Assembly (NCBI GenBank): GCA_963818725.1
Contig: CAWFTU010000001.1
Span: 186,001 to 250,000 of the forward strand
From: DATFDN01 sp963818725
GTDB taxonomy: Bacteria > Pseudomonadota > Alphaproteobacteria > Acetobacterales > Acetobacteraceae
Direction: 5' to 3'
Length of the DNA stretch: 64,000 nucleotides
Part shown: one piece after another, positions 17,923-26,292 of the stretch
Layout of the letters: each line of letters starts with the position of its first letter
Numbering within the stretch: the stretch's first letter is position 1
The notes under the pieces: generated by a model
Database searches by the model: none
Seen by the model: only the letters and a program-made list of their open reading frames with translations
Told to the model about the DNA's origin: nothing
Translations under genes and position numbers: made by a program

Positions 17923-18584
17923 GAAAGAAACGCCTGCCGGACGTGCCGCGCGGAGGGGTGGCGGAGTAGCTGCGCGGTGATGTCGGCTGATCGGCTGTCG
18001 CCGGCAGAACAAAACCGAACAGGCGAAGCCGGCGTGGCCGAAGACCGCCAGTATTGGCGTGGCAGGATTTGGGGGTCGGGCCCCTTCCAGCCGCATCACT
18101 ACTACGGGCCGGCGCAGAGCGCGCCATTGCCCACTCGGAGGACATTCAAGCATTCGCAAATATCTTCAGCCCATTATTAAGAATTAAGCCATTTTGGCTT
18201 ATCGAATAGACAGTCGTCTATGAGACCTCGAATGCCTACCCGGGCTTTCCACTGCGGTTCATTGTTGTGCATTGTTGCACGTATTGTGCGGAAGTGAAAA
18301 GAACCAAGGATTTTTAGTTGCCTGCCCCGCTTTGGGCCGATTTTTTTTGGACGGGTCGGGCGAATCGTTCGCCATGGTGGCGCCGATGAGAAAAGACCTC
18401 CCCCAGCGTTCCCGCGCCGAGGGAGGCCCGATCAGATGGGTTTGGCATTTTCCCGTCTGCTATGCGCGCGTGGCGCACGAAGGGAGCTTAGCACTGGCGG
18501 TCGCGCCGTCCACAGCTTGTTTACCGGCGCTCGACATTCTGCCACGCCCCGACGTGCGCCCGCCCTGTTTGGAGAGGGCTGGGC
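17923..18584. other. Spacer before the integrated-element genes; no gene recognised
   Basis: 662 bp. Contains the AT-rich stretch 18160-18210 and repeated TTGTTGTGCATTGTTGCAC-type sequence near 18262, perhaps a regulatory or attachment region of the downstream element. No ORF with a family. Confidence 0.4.
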
Positions 18585-18818
18585 TTGACCAGTTCGAAGA
18601 CTTGCAAGCCGTCCCACGGGTCCGCGCCTTGTGCGGCCCGAGGGCAGGGGTGGATCACGGCGGCCGAGGCCGCGCGGCGCGCGGAGGTGACGACCGCCTG
18701 CATCGCGGACTGGGTCCGGCGCTACGGCATCGGCCGCAAGGTGGCCGGCCGGTTCCGGATCGACCCGGAGGCGCTGGACCGCTTTCTCGCGGGCGAGCCG
18801 GTCGCGAGGGCGAGCTGA
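18585..18818 (+). CDS. Helix-turn-helix (excisionase/MerR-like) protein
   Basis: Core WITAAEAARRAEVTTACIAD, then WVRRYGIGRKVAGRFRIDPE, a winged HTH of the excisionase class used by integrated elements to control excision or transcription. The start is uncertain: TTG 18585 gives 77 residues, but the domain begins only at residue 23. The stop overlaps the next gene's start (TGATG), showing translational coupling. Confidence 0.65.
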   Translation: MTSSKTCKPSHGSAPCAARGQGWITAAEAARRAEVTTACIADWVRRYGIGRKVAGRFRIDPEALDRFLAGEPVARAS

Positions 18819-19384
18819 TGCACCCTGGCGACTATGAAAGACTCACGGCGGAAGCCGACCCTGAGTACGCGCGCATCCCCGCGGCGACACGCCGATACGG
18901 AATTTCCCGAAGTTGGCTGTATCGGGAAGCGGCGCTCGGCAGGGTCCGGCTCGTGAAGCTGGGCAACGCGACGCTGGTGGACCTCGCCAGCCTTCGCGCG
19001 TTCATGGCCGGGCTGCCTTCCGCGAAGCTGCGCGCCCCGAAATCCCCCCGCTTAAGCGAACCGCCGGCCCCTTGCTGGAACCGGCGGCGCGATCGGCGTG
19101 GATGTCTGCTTGGCAGCGACATCCTACGCGATCGCGACGGCGGACACCAGCACGGCCGGCATGGAGACGTGCCCGTGCATATCCGTCCCGCGATCCGAAC
19201 CTCCTATGGGCCGCACGGCCTGCCGCCGCGCCCGCTGATCGAGCTATCGCTGACCTCGGCCGAGTTGCACTTGCTCGCCCGCGCGATCGAGGGCGAGGCT
19301 GATGCCGCCGAGCGCGATGGCCGGCCCGATGCCGCCAACGTCCTATCGTGGCGTGCCGCCGCCTTGCGGGAGGCAGGCCGATGA
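18818..19384 (+). CDS. Helix-turn-helix DNA-binding protein of an integrated element
   Basis: 188 residues. The first 75 hold a second HTH_17-like domain (RRYGISRSWLYREAALGRVR, LVKLGNATLVDLASLRAFMA). The middle is low-complexity Arg-rich. The last 50 (LIELSLTSAELHLLARAIEG...) look like a separate small protein, so an indel may have merged two genes. Its TGA overlaps the ATG of the primase gene (ATGA). Confidence 0.6.
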   Translation: MHPGDYERLTAEADPEYARIPAATRRYGISRSWLYREAALGRVRLVKLGNATLVDLASLRAFMAGLPSAKLRAPKSPRLSEPPAPCWNRRRDRRGCLLGSDILRDRDGGHQHGRHGDVPVHIRPAIRTSYGPHGLPPRPLIELSLTSAELHLLARAIEGEADAAERDGRPDAANVLSWRAAALREAGR

Positions 19385-20233
19385 TCGCGCCCGACCTCGC
19401 CGCGCGGCTCGGCTTGCGCCGCTCCGGCCGTGCTTGGTGCGGGCGCTGCCCGGCCTGCGACTACGATGCGTTCAACGTTCGCATGGGCGCCTCGATCGCG
19501 CGTTGCTCTGGTGCGCGAATGGCTGCTCCCAACAAGAGTTGCGCGACGCCGTGCGCCGGCTCGTGGGCGGTTATTGGACCCCGCCCGCTCGACCGGACAT
19601 GCAGGCGGAAGCCGAGGCCCGGAGGCGCAAGCAGGAGGCCGCGCTCCGTTTTTGGCGCGGCAGCGAGCCCGCGATGGGGACGCTGGTGCAAGGCTACGGG
19701 ATCGCCCGTGCGCTTCCCGACTTGGCCGCGTCTGCCGCGCTGCGCTTCCGCCTCGACTGCCCCCACCCCGATGGCGGGAAGCTGCCGGCGGTGGTGCTTT
19801 GGTAACGGACGCGACCAGCGCCCCGATTGCGGTGCATCGCACGTATCTGCGCCGCGACGGCACCAGCAAGGCGGACGTGGTGCGCGCTAAGGCATCGCTT
19901 GGCCCGGTCGGAGGCGGTGCTATCCGCCTCGATCCGCTCGCCCCAGAGCTGGTGATCGGGGAGGGAATCGAGAGCAGCGCCAGCGCAGGACGGATACTCG
20001 GCTTGCCCGCTTGGTCGGCCCTCTCTGCCGGCAATGTCGGGGATGGCTTGGTGCTGCCCCCCGAGGTGCGATCGGTGATGATCGCCGCTGATCCCGACGA
20101 GAGTGGACAGAAGGCGGCGCGCGAAGCTTGGCGGCGATGGACTGCTGAAGGGCGCCGCGTGCGGATCGCCACACCGAACGGCGCGGCGGACTTCAACGAC
20201 CTGTTGCGCGCGCGGGAGGTGGTCCATGCCTGA
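19381..20233 (+). pseudogene. Toprim-domain primase of an integrated element, two frameshifts
   Basis: Zinc-binding start CGRCPACDYDAFNVRMG; after a lost base near 19494 it continues as ALLWCANGCSQQELRDAVRR in the next frame. A second lost base near 19796 leads into the Toprim part: ELVIGEGIESSASAGRILGL (catalytic Glu region) and SVMIAADPDESGQKAAREAW (DxD). Such primases prime replication of phage-like and plasmid-like elements. Both lesions are single-base, so the gene may be intact in the organism. It overlaps the DUF3987 gene by 8 bp. Confidence 0.78.
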
Positions 20234-21740
20234 CGCCTCCGGATTTACCATCCACGACGCGCCTGGCCCCGAACCGTGGCCGGCCCCGGACATGGCCGCG
20301 CTGCACGCCGAAACCGCCGCGCCGGCGATCTTTCCCGATGGCGTACTGCCGCCATTCTGGGCGCGCTGGGTGGCCGAAGCGGCCGAGGCGGCTGGTAGCA
20401 GCCCCGATTACGTGACCGGCGCGCTGTTGGCCGCCACCGGTGCGCTGCTGGGCATTTCGGCTTGGGGATCGCCCTGGCCGGGCTGGCGCGAGCCACCCGC
20501 CCTCATGGTCGCGCTGATCGGCCGACCAAGCGCCGGCAAGTCGCCCGCGATGTACGCGGTGACGAGCCTGCTGGCGCGTCTGCAGGCCACGATGAACCTC
20601 GACTACGACGATCGGGCCAAGGCGCACGCCGCCGCCACGCAAGAGGCCAAGGAGCGGCACGCGAAATGGGCGGCGGAGGTGAAGGAGGCGGTGAATGACG
20701 GCGTGCCGCCGCCGGCGATGCCGGATGGCGCGCTCCCGCCCGCCCCGATCCAGAAACGCCGCCTCTACTCGACCGATCCGACCGTGGCGAAGGCCGAGCC
20801 CATGAGCGCCGGCAATCCGTTCGGCCTGCTGCTGCATCGCGACGAATTGGCCGGCTGGCTTGCCGGCATGGACCGCTTCAGCGGCTCGGCCGGAAGCGAC
20901 CGCGCGTTCTGGCTGCAAGCCTGGGGCGGTCAGGACTGGTCTCTCGATCGCTGCAAGGGCGGCGACGCCGAAATCGCGGTGCCGCACCTGCTTTGGAGCG
21001 TGCTGGGCGGCATCCAGCCGGACCGTGCCGCCTCCCTCCTCCTGGCCGGCGACGATGACGGCCTGACCGCGCGCTTCCTCTACAGCTGGCCGGAGCCAAG
21101 GCCGCCACGGCGCCCGACGGTTGTACCCGATACGAATGCCGCCGAGGCGGCGCTGGCGCGGCTGCGGACCCTGCCCTGCCCCGAGGCGCCCGCCTGCCGG
21201 GTCGTGCCTTTCACGGACGCCGCGGCGGCGGTGGTGCAGCAGTGGCGCGAGCAGGTCGCACAAATGGAGGCGGGCGCGTCCGGCCTGTTCCTGTCCTGGT
21301 TGGGTAAGCTGCCCGGCTTCGCGGTGCGGCTGGCGGTGATTCTGGAACACCTCGCCTGGTGCGCCTCGGATCACGACCCGCCTGAGGCCATCGGCGAAAA
21401 GTCGGTCCTGCGCGCCGTGACCCTGCTTGACGAGTACGCGGTGCCGATGACGCGGCGCACGTTCGGCCAAGCCGCGCTCCCGCAGCAGGAGCGGGACGCT
21501 CGCACGCTGGCGCGGTGGCTGATCGGCCGTAGGCCGCTGCCGGCGACGATCAATGCGCGGGAGATGCGCCGCATGGCGGACGGGCCGGGGATCGCCGATG
21601 CCGGGCGGATGACGGCGGCGCTGCGCGAACTGGGTGAGGCGGACTGGCTTCGCTCAGTGGGCGGACGCGAGGGCGGCGGGCACGGTCGCCAGCGCAGCGA
21701 CTGGGCCGTGAACCCGAGGCTTGCCGATGCGCTGGGCTGA
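20226..21740 (+). CDS. DUF3987 domain protein (replication helicase-like)
   Basis: 504 residues, complete. Residues near 95-105 (IGRPSAGKSP) resemble a P-loop; GNPFGLLLHRDELAGWLAGM and HLLWSVLGGIQPDRAASLLL are DUF3987 hallmarks, ending in a winged-helix-like tail. In integrated elements this family sits next to a Toprim primase and probably acts as a helicase-like partner; that role is inferred from context. Confidence 0.85.
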   Translation: MPDASGFTIHDAPGPEPWPAPDMAALHAETAAPAIFPDGVLPPFWARWVAEAAEAAGSSPDYVTGALLAATGALLGISAWGSPWPGWREPPALMVALIGRPSAGKSPAMYAVTSLLARLQATMNLDYDDRAKAHAAATQEAKERHAKWAAEVKEAVNDGVPPPAMPDGALPPAPIQKRRLYSTDPTVAKAEPMSAGNPFGLLLHRDELAGWLAGMDRFSGSAGSDRAFWLQAWGGQDWSLDRCKGGDAEIAVPHLLWSVLGGIQPDRAASLLLAGDDDGLTARFLYSWPEPRPPRRPTVVPDTNAAEAALARLRTLPCPEAPACRVVPFTDAAAAVVQQWREQVAQMEAGASGLFLSWLGKLPGFAVRLAVILEHLAWCASDHDPPEAIGEKSVLRAVTLLDEYAVPMTRRTFGQAALPQQERDARTLARWLIGRRPLPATINAREMRRMADGPGIADAGRMTAALRELGEADWLRSVGGREGGGHGRQRSDWAVNPRLADALG

Positions 21741-22094
21741 CCGGCTGCGGGCCGTCCTGGTGGCGGACCCGATGCCAATAGCGCCGATAGCGCCATTAGC
21801 TCCCCACCCGCTGCCATCGACGGAGCTATCAGCACTAATGGCACGATTGGCATGGGCGCAGATGCCATGAGGCGAGGGTCCGCACTCGCCCCGGCAGCCG
21901 CTCCGAGGCCGACGCCTCCGCCCCGCGAACCACGCCCCTGGTTCTATCCCCTCACCTTGCCCGAGGCGGGCGACTGGTGCGCGTGCTGCAAGGGCCGTCG
22001 GTTCTGGACCCGCGACACGAATCCCGGCTGGCGGTGCTGGGCCTGCCATCCGCCCGTGTCTGGTTGGCCGGACGTGCGGGAGCTACGGACGTGA
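21727..22094 (+). pseudogene. Small zinc-binding protein following DUF3987, apparent frameshift
   Basis: MRWADRLRAVLVADPM from ATG 21727 (overlapping the DUF3987 stop); after a base change near 21775 the frame becomes NSADSAISSPPAAIDGAIST and continues to WCACCKGRRFWTRD and WRCWACHPPVSGW, a CxxC...CxxC zinc knuckle. The same two-part plan (low-complexity linker, CxCC zinc site) is seen in the small protein at 45475. Likely a cargo or regulator of this class of element. Confidence 0.55.
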
Positions 22095-22095
22095 C

Positions 22096-22419
22096 CGGGC
22101 GCCCGTGCCCGCTCTGCCCGCCGTCACGAAGGCGATCTCGCCCTCGCTCGCCTTGAGCAGTGCCGGCACTTGGCCCGCGTCATCCGCTGCGTTGTCAGTC
22201 AGCACGCAAGCGACGATCTCGCCAGTGCCGGCATCGACGGCAAGATGCAGCTTACGCCAGGACCGGCGCGCCCGGCCGTGCTTCTCCGCATCCCACTCGC
22301 TCTGGCCGAACAGCTTCAAGCCGGTGCTGTTTCAGCCCGGCATCATGGTCCTTCCAGTTCCGGATCCGGTAGCGGGCCTGCGGAATGTGGCGGCAGGCGG
22401 CGTTGTGCTTGAACGGCAT
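22096..22419 (-). pseudogene. IS5 family transposase remnant with internal deletion
   Basis: Reads MPFKHNAACRH...YRIRNWKDHDAGLKQH from 22419, then jumps to the end of a TGLKLFGQSEWDAEKHGRAR block, WRKLHLAVDAGTGEIVACVL and ends soon after EGEIAFVTA. Well over 100 residues between the blocks and the C-terminal third are missing. Confidence 0.8.
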
Positions 22420-22641
22420 GCCCGTGAGCGTAACGGCTCAGCCGCAGCTGGGCTACTCGCCCCAGCCCCCAGCCACTCCCTGCACCAACGCCCGTCTCCA
22501 CCAAAGACCAACAATTGGTCATGGCCGCCTGACCCCCGATTTCCGGACACTCCCTTGCCCACATCCCACCCTCTTGGCCCTTGATGGTGTGGTCCTGGGG
22601 GTGATGCCGTCGCTGGCAGCGAAGTCGCATGGGATGAGGCT

Positions 22642-23075
22642 GTGATGTCGGGCGCGGTTGGGCAGGTGAGCACCGGTTATGCGGGTGTGGTCGATGACGC
22701 CGACGGGATATCTTGGGTTGACACCGAACTGGCCGGCTGTGCTCTCGGCGACAAGCGCCTGTATGAGCGATTGCGGCGGCTGTTCCATCGGCTTAAATCG
22801 GCGATCCGGGTCGCTGTGTCTCTATCGGCGACCGGGAGAACGACATCTGTGAGTTCTTCTGCGCCGCGCGGGAGGCCGGGATCCATGTCCTCGTGCGCAC
22901 CTGTGTCGATCGGCTGGCAGGCGATGGACGCCGCACGGTCTCGGCGGTGATGGTAGGGGTTGCCGTCGCGGGGCAGCATCACAGCGAGGTCACGGCTGAG
23001 GGCGGCAGCGTCACCAAAGTGGTCGTCAAGCTTCGGTACAAGCGGGTCCACATCCTGCCGCCGATCGGCAAACAA
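22642..23075 (+). pseudogene. IS4 family (Tn5-type) transposase remnant
   Basis: N-terminal DNA-binding block ISWVDTELAGCALGDKRLYE, then, after a large deletion, GDRENDICEFFCAAREAG, VLVRTCVDRLAGDG and LRYKRVHILPPIGKQ, all landmarks of Tn5-like transposases. No full product. Its end abuts the 3' end of the antisense HTH gene and probably truncated it. Confidence 0.75.
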
Positions 23076-23487
23076 AGTTGTGGCCGGTCAGGTCGATTTC
23101 CAGGTGCACGCGGCGCGCGATAACCATGGGCACTCGGGTACGATAGGGGCCGTCCCGGAAGCCAATAATCCCGACTTGGGCGAGACGCTTTAGTGTGCGC
23201 GACAGGTTTGCCTCCTTGCGTCCGGTTAGCGCAGCGAGCTCGCATATGGAGCTGGGCTTGTGCTGGCGGATGGTCGCAAGCAGGGCGAGATTACCGGCCG
23301 ATAGGAGCTTCACTATCGCCTCAGGGGACACCTGCTCGGCACCGGCGCGTTTTGCTACCCTTTCGCTATCAAACGATGTTTCTGGCACGCCGCGCGCCGC
23401 GTCGGCATCGCGCACCACGCGCTGGGTCCATGCCGCGAGATCGCGGATTGAGCTGACCTTAAGGGTCTTCGGGGATGCCTTTTTCAT
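23026..23487 (-). CDS. MarR/ArsR-like helix-turn-helix regulator, antitoxin-like
   Basis: 153 residues. Winged HTH with SPEAIVKLLSAGNLALLATI, SSICELAALTGRKEANLSRT and LKRLAQVGIIGFRDG, the HVO_A0114-type pattern found in regulators paired with a small upstream gene. The last 20 residues look foreign, at the junction with the IS4 remnant, so the C-terminus may be altered. Its start lies 29 bp inside the upstream gene, showing coupling. Confidence 0.7.
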   Translation of the reverse strand: MKKASPKTLKVSSIRDLAAWTQRVVRDADAARGVPETSFDSERVAKRAGAEQVSPEAIVKLLSAGNLALLATIRQHKPSSICELAALTGRKEANLSRTLKRLAQVGIIGFRDGPYRTRVPMVIARRVHLEIDLTGHNFVCRSAAGCGPACTEA

Positions 23488-23788
23488 CGAGCGTCCTGTT
23501 CACCTCTCGCCAGAGGTCACCGAAGAATTGAGCGGCTATCGCGAAGCCATCGGGGACAGGGTGCGCGCTGTCGAAGCGCACCCACAACGGCTCCCTCATT
23601 TTTGAGCGCAACACGAGCGGGTGGCTGGCGCCGTGCGGGCGCTCCGGCGTCGTTGCCGCGCGCTGGACAGTAAGCTCCGCGGTCAGCCCGGGCGCCGTCC
23701 CGAGGGCCGCGCCGTCCAAGGCAGGCAACTGCTCAAGCTCCCGTCGTCGACAAGGATAACCTGTCACAGCAAGTGGTTCATCCGGCAA
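23459..23788 (-). CDS. Unknown protein coupled to the HTH gene (toxin-like position)
   Basis: About 100-110 residues; the start is unclear (TTG 23788 or GTG 23767). The C-terminal half PLWVRFDSAHPVPDGFAIAA and FFGDLWREVNRTLDEKG is well-formed; the N-terminal half is less convincing. Overlap with the following HTH gene and small size suggest a toxin-antitoxin pair, but I do not recognise the family. Confidence 0.4.
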   Translation of the reverse strand: MPDEPLAVTGYPCRRRELEQLPALDGAALGTAPGLTAELTVQRAATTPERPHGASHPLVLRSKMREPLWVRFDSAHPVPDGFAIAAQFFGDLWREVNRTLDEKGIPEDP

Positions 23789-23832
23789 GTTGCGATGTAT
23801 GGTGATGGCTTCTCCTCGGCAGGAGATGTGCC

Positions 23833-23940
23833 ATGCATGGCCTGCTTGTTTGCTTGCGCGAGCTGACGGCGGAAGAGGCTTCGGCGGTGGAGAGCTTGGC
23901 CCGCGCACGGACCGCATCGGCGCGCCGGCTTGACTCGATC
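23833..23940 (+). pseudogene. Possible IS630 transposase N-terminal scrap
   Basis: LRELTAEEASAVESLARART and following ASARR resemble the first helix of IS630-type transposases; similarity ends there. Very short, low certainty. Confidence 0.3.
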
Positions 23941-24034
23941 GTCTGTGTCGCCGTCGAGAATTTTTCTCGCGCCGCGTGGATGGGCGATGGCACGACACAT
24001 TCTGCTTCGGCCTCATCACGGCTTCGCCAGCGCC

Positions 24035-25234
24035 TTATGATCCGAGCGCTGGCAGATCCAGCACCGTCCGCCCCAGGAACCAATAACTCCCAAAGGCGAT
24101 GATGATTGCAGATACCGAATAGACCAGAGCAGCCGGGCGCTCGGCCGCGATCGCGGTGGCTCGGAGCGTAAGTGCGCCCATCCGCTGCGCGGCAAGCCCG
24201 CCCGCGAAGCGGGCGCGCGCCGCGGCGAAAATCTGATCGACCCCGAGCAGCAGCGGCAAGGCAAGTGACACGATGGCGATCTGCCCGATCTCCACGCCCA
24301 GATTGAACGCGCCAAGTGCCGGGATCAGCGCGCCGCGCGGCAAGCCGAACTCCTGCAGCGCGCTGGCGAAGCCGAAGCCGTGCACCAGGCCGAATAAGAA
24401 CGTGTCGCGCCACCGCTGCCGCACGTCGCGGGAGAGGAAGTTCTCCACCCCCACGTAGATGATGGTGGCCGCGATCGCAGGCTCGGTGATTGCACTCGGC
24501 AACCGCACAATGTCCAGCGCCGCCAAAGACAGCGTGATGGAGTGGGCAATCGTGAAGGCGGTGACAATCTTCACCACTGGCCACAGCTTCCGGGCCCACA
24601 GGATGATCGCGATCAGGAAACAGATATGATCGTAGCCGGTGAAGATGTGCGCCATTCCGGCGACGACGTAGCGGCCGATCACCGTCGATAGTCCGGGCAC
24701 CGCTTCGGTCAGCGCCAGCTCGGTTCGGCTGGCGTCGAGCAGATCCTGCGCGGGGTTGGCGCCGCTGCCGATCAGCACGACCTGCTTGGCGTCCGGCGCG
24801 ACGTCGAGCAGCACCGTCGAGCGATACCGGAGCCGACCCGGGACGTCCGCGCAGGACCAGCGCGTGCGCACCGCGACACCATCCTGGTCAGGGGCGACGC
24901 TGGCCGGGCCGGCGCGGCAGGTCGCGTCGGCATCACCCAGCACGACCGCGTGCGCGCGCACATACGCCGCCACCGAGCCGGATGCGTTGGCGAGCGCGTC
25001 GGCGCGCACCAGACCCGTTTGGGGGTCGAACACGTGGGTGCCGATCGCGCGGTCGACGTCGCTACCCTTCAGTCCGACGTCGACATCCACCGTGCGGTCA
25101 GGACCGAGCACGATTCGGGCGCTGGTGAGATTGACCTGATGGGCCACCCCCGCGCAGCAAATGCACATCCCCCAGAACACAAGGAGAGCCGCGAGTGTGG
25201 CCGGCGCCCACAAAGACCCGGGGGACCGCCTCAC
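24035..25234 (-). CDS. HupE/UreJ family membrane protein
   Basis: 399 residues from a GTG that overlaps the upstream stop (GTGA). N-terminal hydrophobic signal (PATLAALLVFWGMCICCAG), an extracytoplasmic domain of about 170 residues, then six to seven membrane segments with GMAHIFTGYDHICFLIAIIL and LVHGFGFASALQEFG, the HupE/UreJ-2 signature of proposed nickel or cobalt permeases. Last gene of the gld-type operon. The role of a metal permease-like protein there is not established. Confidence 0.85.
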   Translation of the reverse strand: MRRSPGSLWAPATLAALLVFWGMCICCAGVAHQVNLTSARIVLGPDRTVDVDVGLKGSDVDRAIGTHVFDPQTGLVRADALANASGSVAAYVRAHAVVLGDADATCRAGPASVAPDQDGVAVRTRWSCADVPGRLRYRSTVLLDVAPDAKQVVLIGSGANPAQDLLDASRTELALTEAVPGLSTVIGRYVVAGMAHIFTGYDHICFLIAIILWARKLWPVVKIVTAFTIAHSITLSLAALDIVRLPSAITEPAIAATIIYVGVENFLSRDVRQRWRDTFLFGLVHGFGFASALQEFGLPRGALIPALGAFNLGVEIGQIAIVSLALPLLLGVDQIFAAARARFAGGLAAQRMGALTLRATAIAAERPAALVYSVSAIIIAFGSYWFLGRTVLDLPALGS

Positions 25235-26292
25235 GAGCGCACCCCGGCGAGCTGCAGCAGGCGATCGAGATGCGCCGCGACGTACTGCGGCACGCTGACC
25301 AGGTTGTCGGTCTCGCGCACCCGGGCATAGCGGCCGAACCCGTCCGGAGTCGGGTTGCCGAATTCCACCCTCGCCACCGCGCCGAGCGAATCGCGCGCGT
25401 ACATCATCATGATGGCGGAAGGATGCTCCAGCCCGTCGGCGGCCAGCGTCGCCTCGTCCGGATGTTTCGCCACCGCAGCTTCGACCGAGGCGCGTTCGAG
25501 GGCGGTGAACTCGGCCGCCAGCGACGGCGCGATGGATGGATCGGCCTTGTGTACGAAGCCGCCGGGCTTGTGCACATGGCCCGGGAGATGATGGAACCAG
25601 TCGCCCGCCGGGTCGCGTTCGAAGCGGGTCAGCGCGCCATTCTGCACGATCTCCACCGCCCAGATGGTCGCGAACGACATCGGCAGGAACAGCAGCTTTG
25701 GCCGCGCCTCGCCGTTCACCGCCGCGGCGGGGGTGGCGCGCTCGGCCAGATCCAGCGCCATCTGCCACTCCACGCCCACATAGCGCGACAACAGCGTTAT
25801 CGTCGGCTGGCCAAGCAGATGCACGAACTGCGAGTTATCGGCCGGCGTCGGCTCGCCGATCGCGATGCTGCTGGTCTTGCCGTCGCGCGCGACGAGGCTC
25901 ACCAGCAGCTTCGGCGGGTCAAGCCGGAATTCGGCGATTTTGGCGGCGTCGTATTCCCCTGGTTGCAGGCTGCGCCGCGGGCTGGAGACGTTGAGGAGAC
26001 GAATCGCCGTGTCGATGTGCCTGGCGATGGCGGGATCGAGCGTCGTGCCGCCGATGGCCCAGCCGCCGCCCGCATGGTCGAGCCGCACCGTCTTGCCGCT
26101 CGCAACAATGTCGATATGGGCCACCTGCTCGGCCGGCAGCGCGATGATGCCGTCGCCGGTGAGGTGCTCCAGCGTCGCATCGGTGGGCCAGCGGCCGGTG
26201 AACGAGATCCCGCCCAGCACAGCCAGCATCACCGCTGCCGCGGCGAAGCCCGCGAGCCTCGCCAGGCGGCCGCTTACCGCCGACGTCGCCAT
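25231..26292 (-). CDS. DUF4340 domain protein
   Basis: 353 residues. One N-terminal membrane anchor (LARLAGFAAAAVMLAVLGGI), the rest predicted outside the cytoplasm. Repeated units VRLDHAGGGWAIGG, PPKLLVSLVARDGKTSSIAI and GAVARVEFGNPTPDG match DUF4340, which in other genomes follows GldG-type ABC proteins. Overlaps gldG by 19 bp and the HupE gene by 4 bp. Confidence 0.85.
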   Translation of the reverse strand: MATSAVSGRLARLAGFAAAAVMLAVLGGISFTGRWPTDATLEHLTGDGIIALPAEQVAHIDIVASGKTVRLDHAGGGWAIGGTTLDPAIARHIDTAIRLLNVSSPRRSLQPGEYDAAKIAEFRLDPPKLLVSLVARDGKTSSIAIGEPTPADNSQFVHLLGQPTITLLSRYVGVEWQMALDLAERATPAAAVNGEARPKLLFLPMSFATIWAVEIVQNGALTRFERDPAGDWFHHLPGHVHKPGGFVHKADPSIAPSLAAEFTALERASVEAAVAKHPDEATLAADGLEHPSAIMMMYARDSLGAVARVEFGNPTPDGFGRYARVRETDNLVSVPQYVAAHLDRLLQLAGVRS

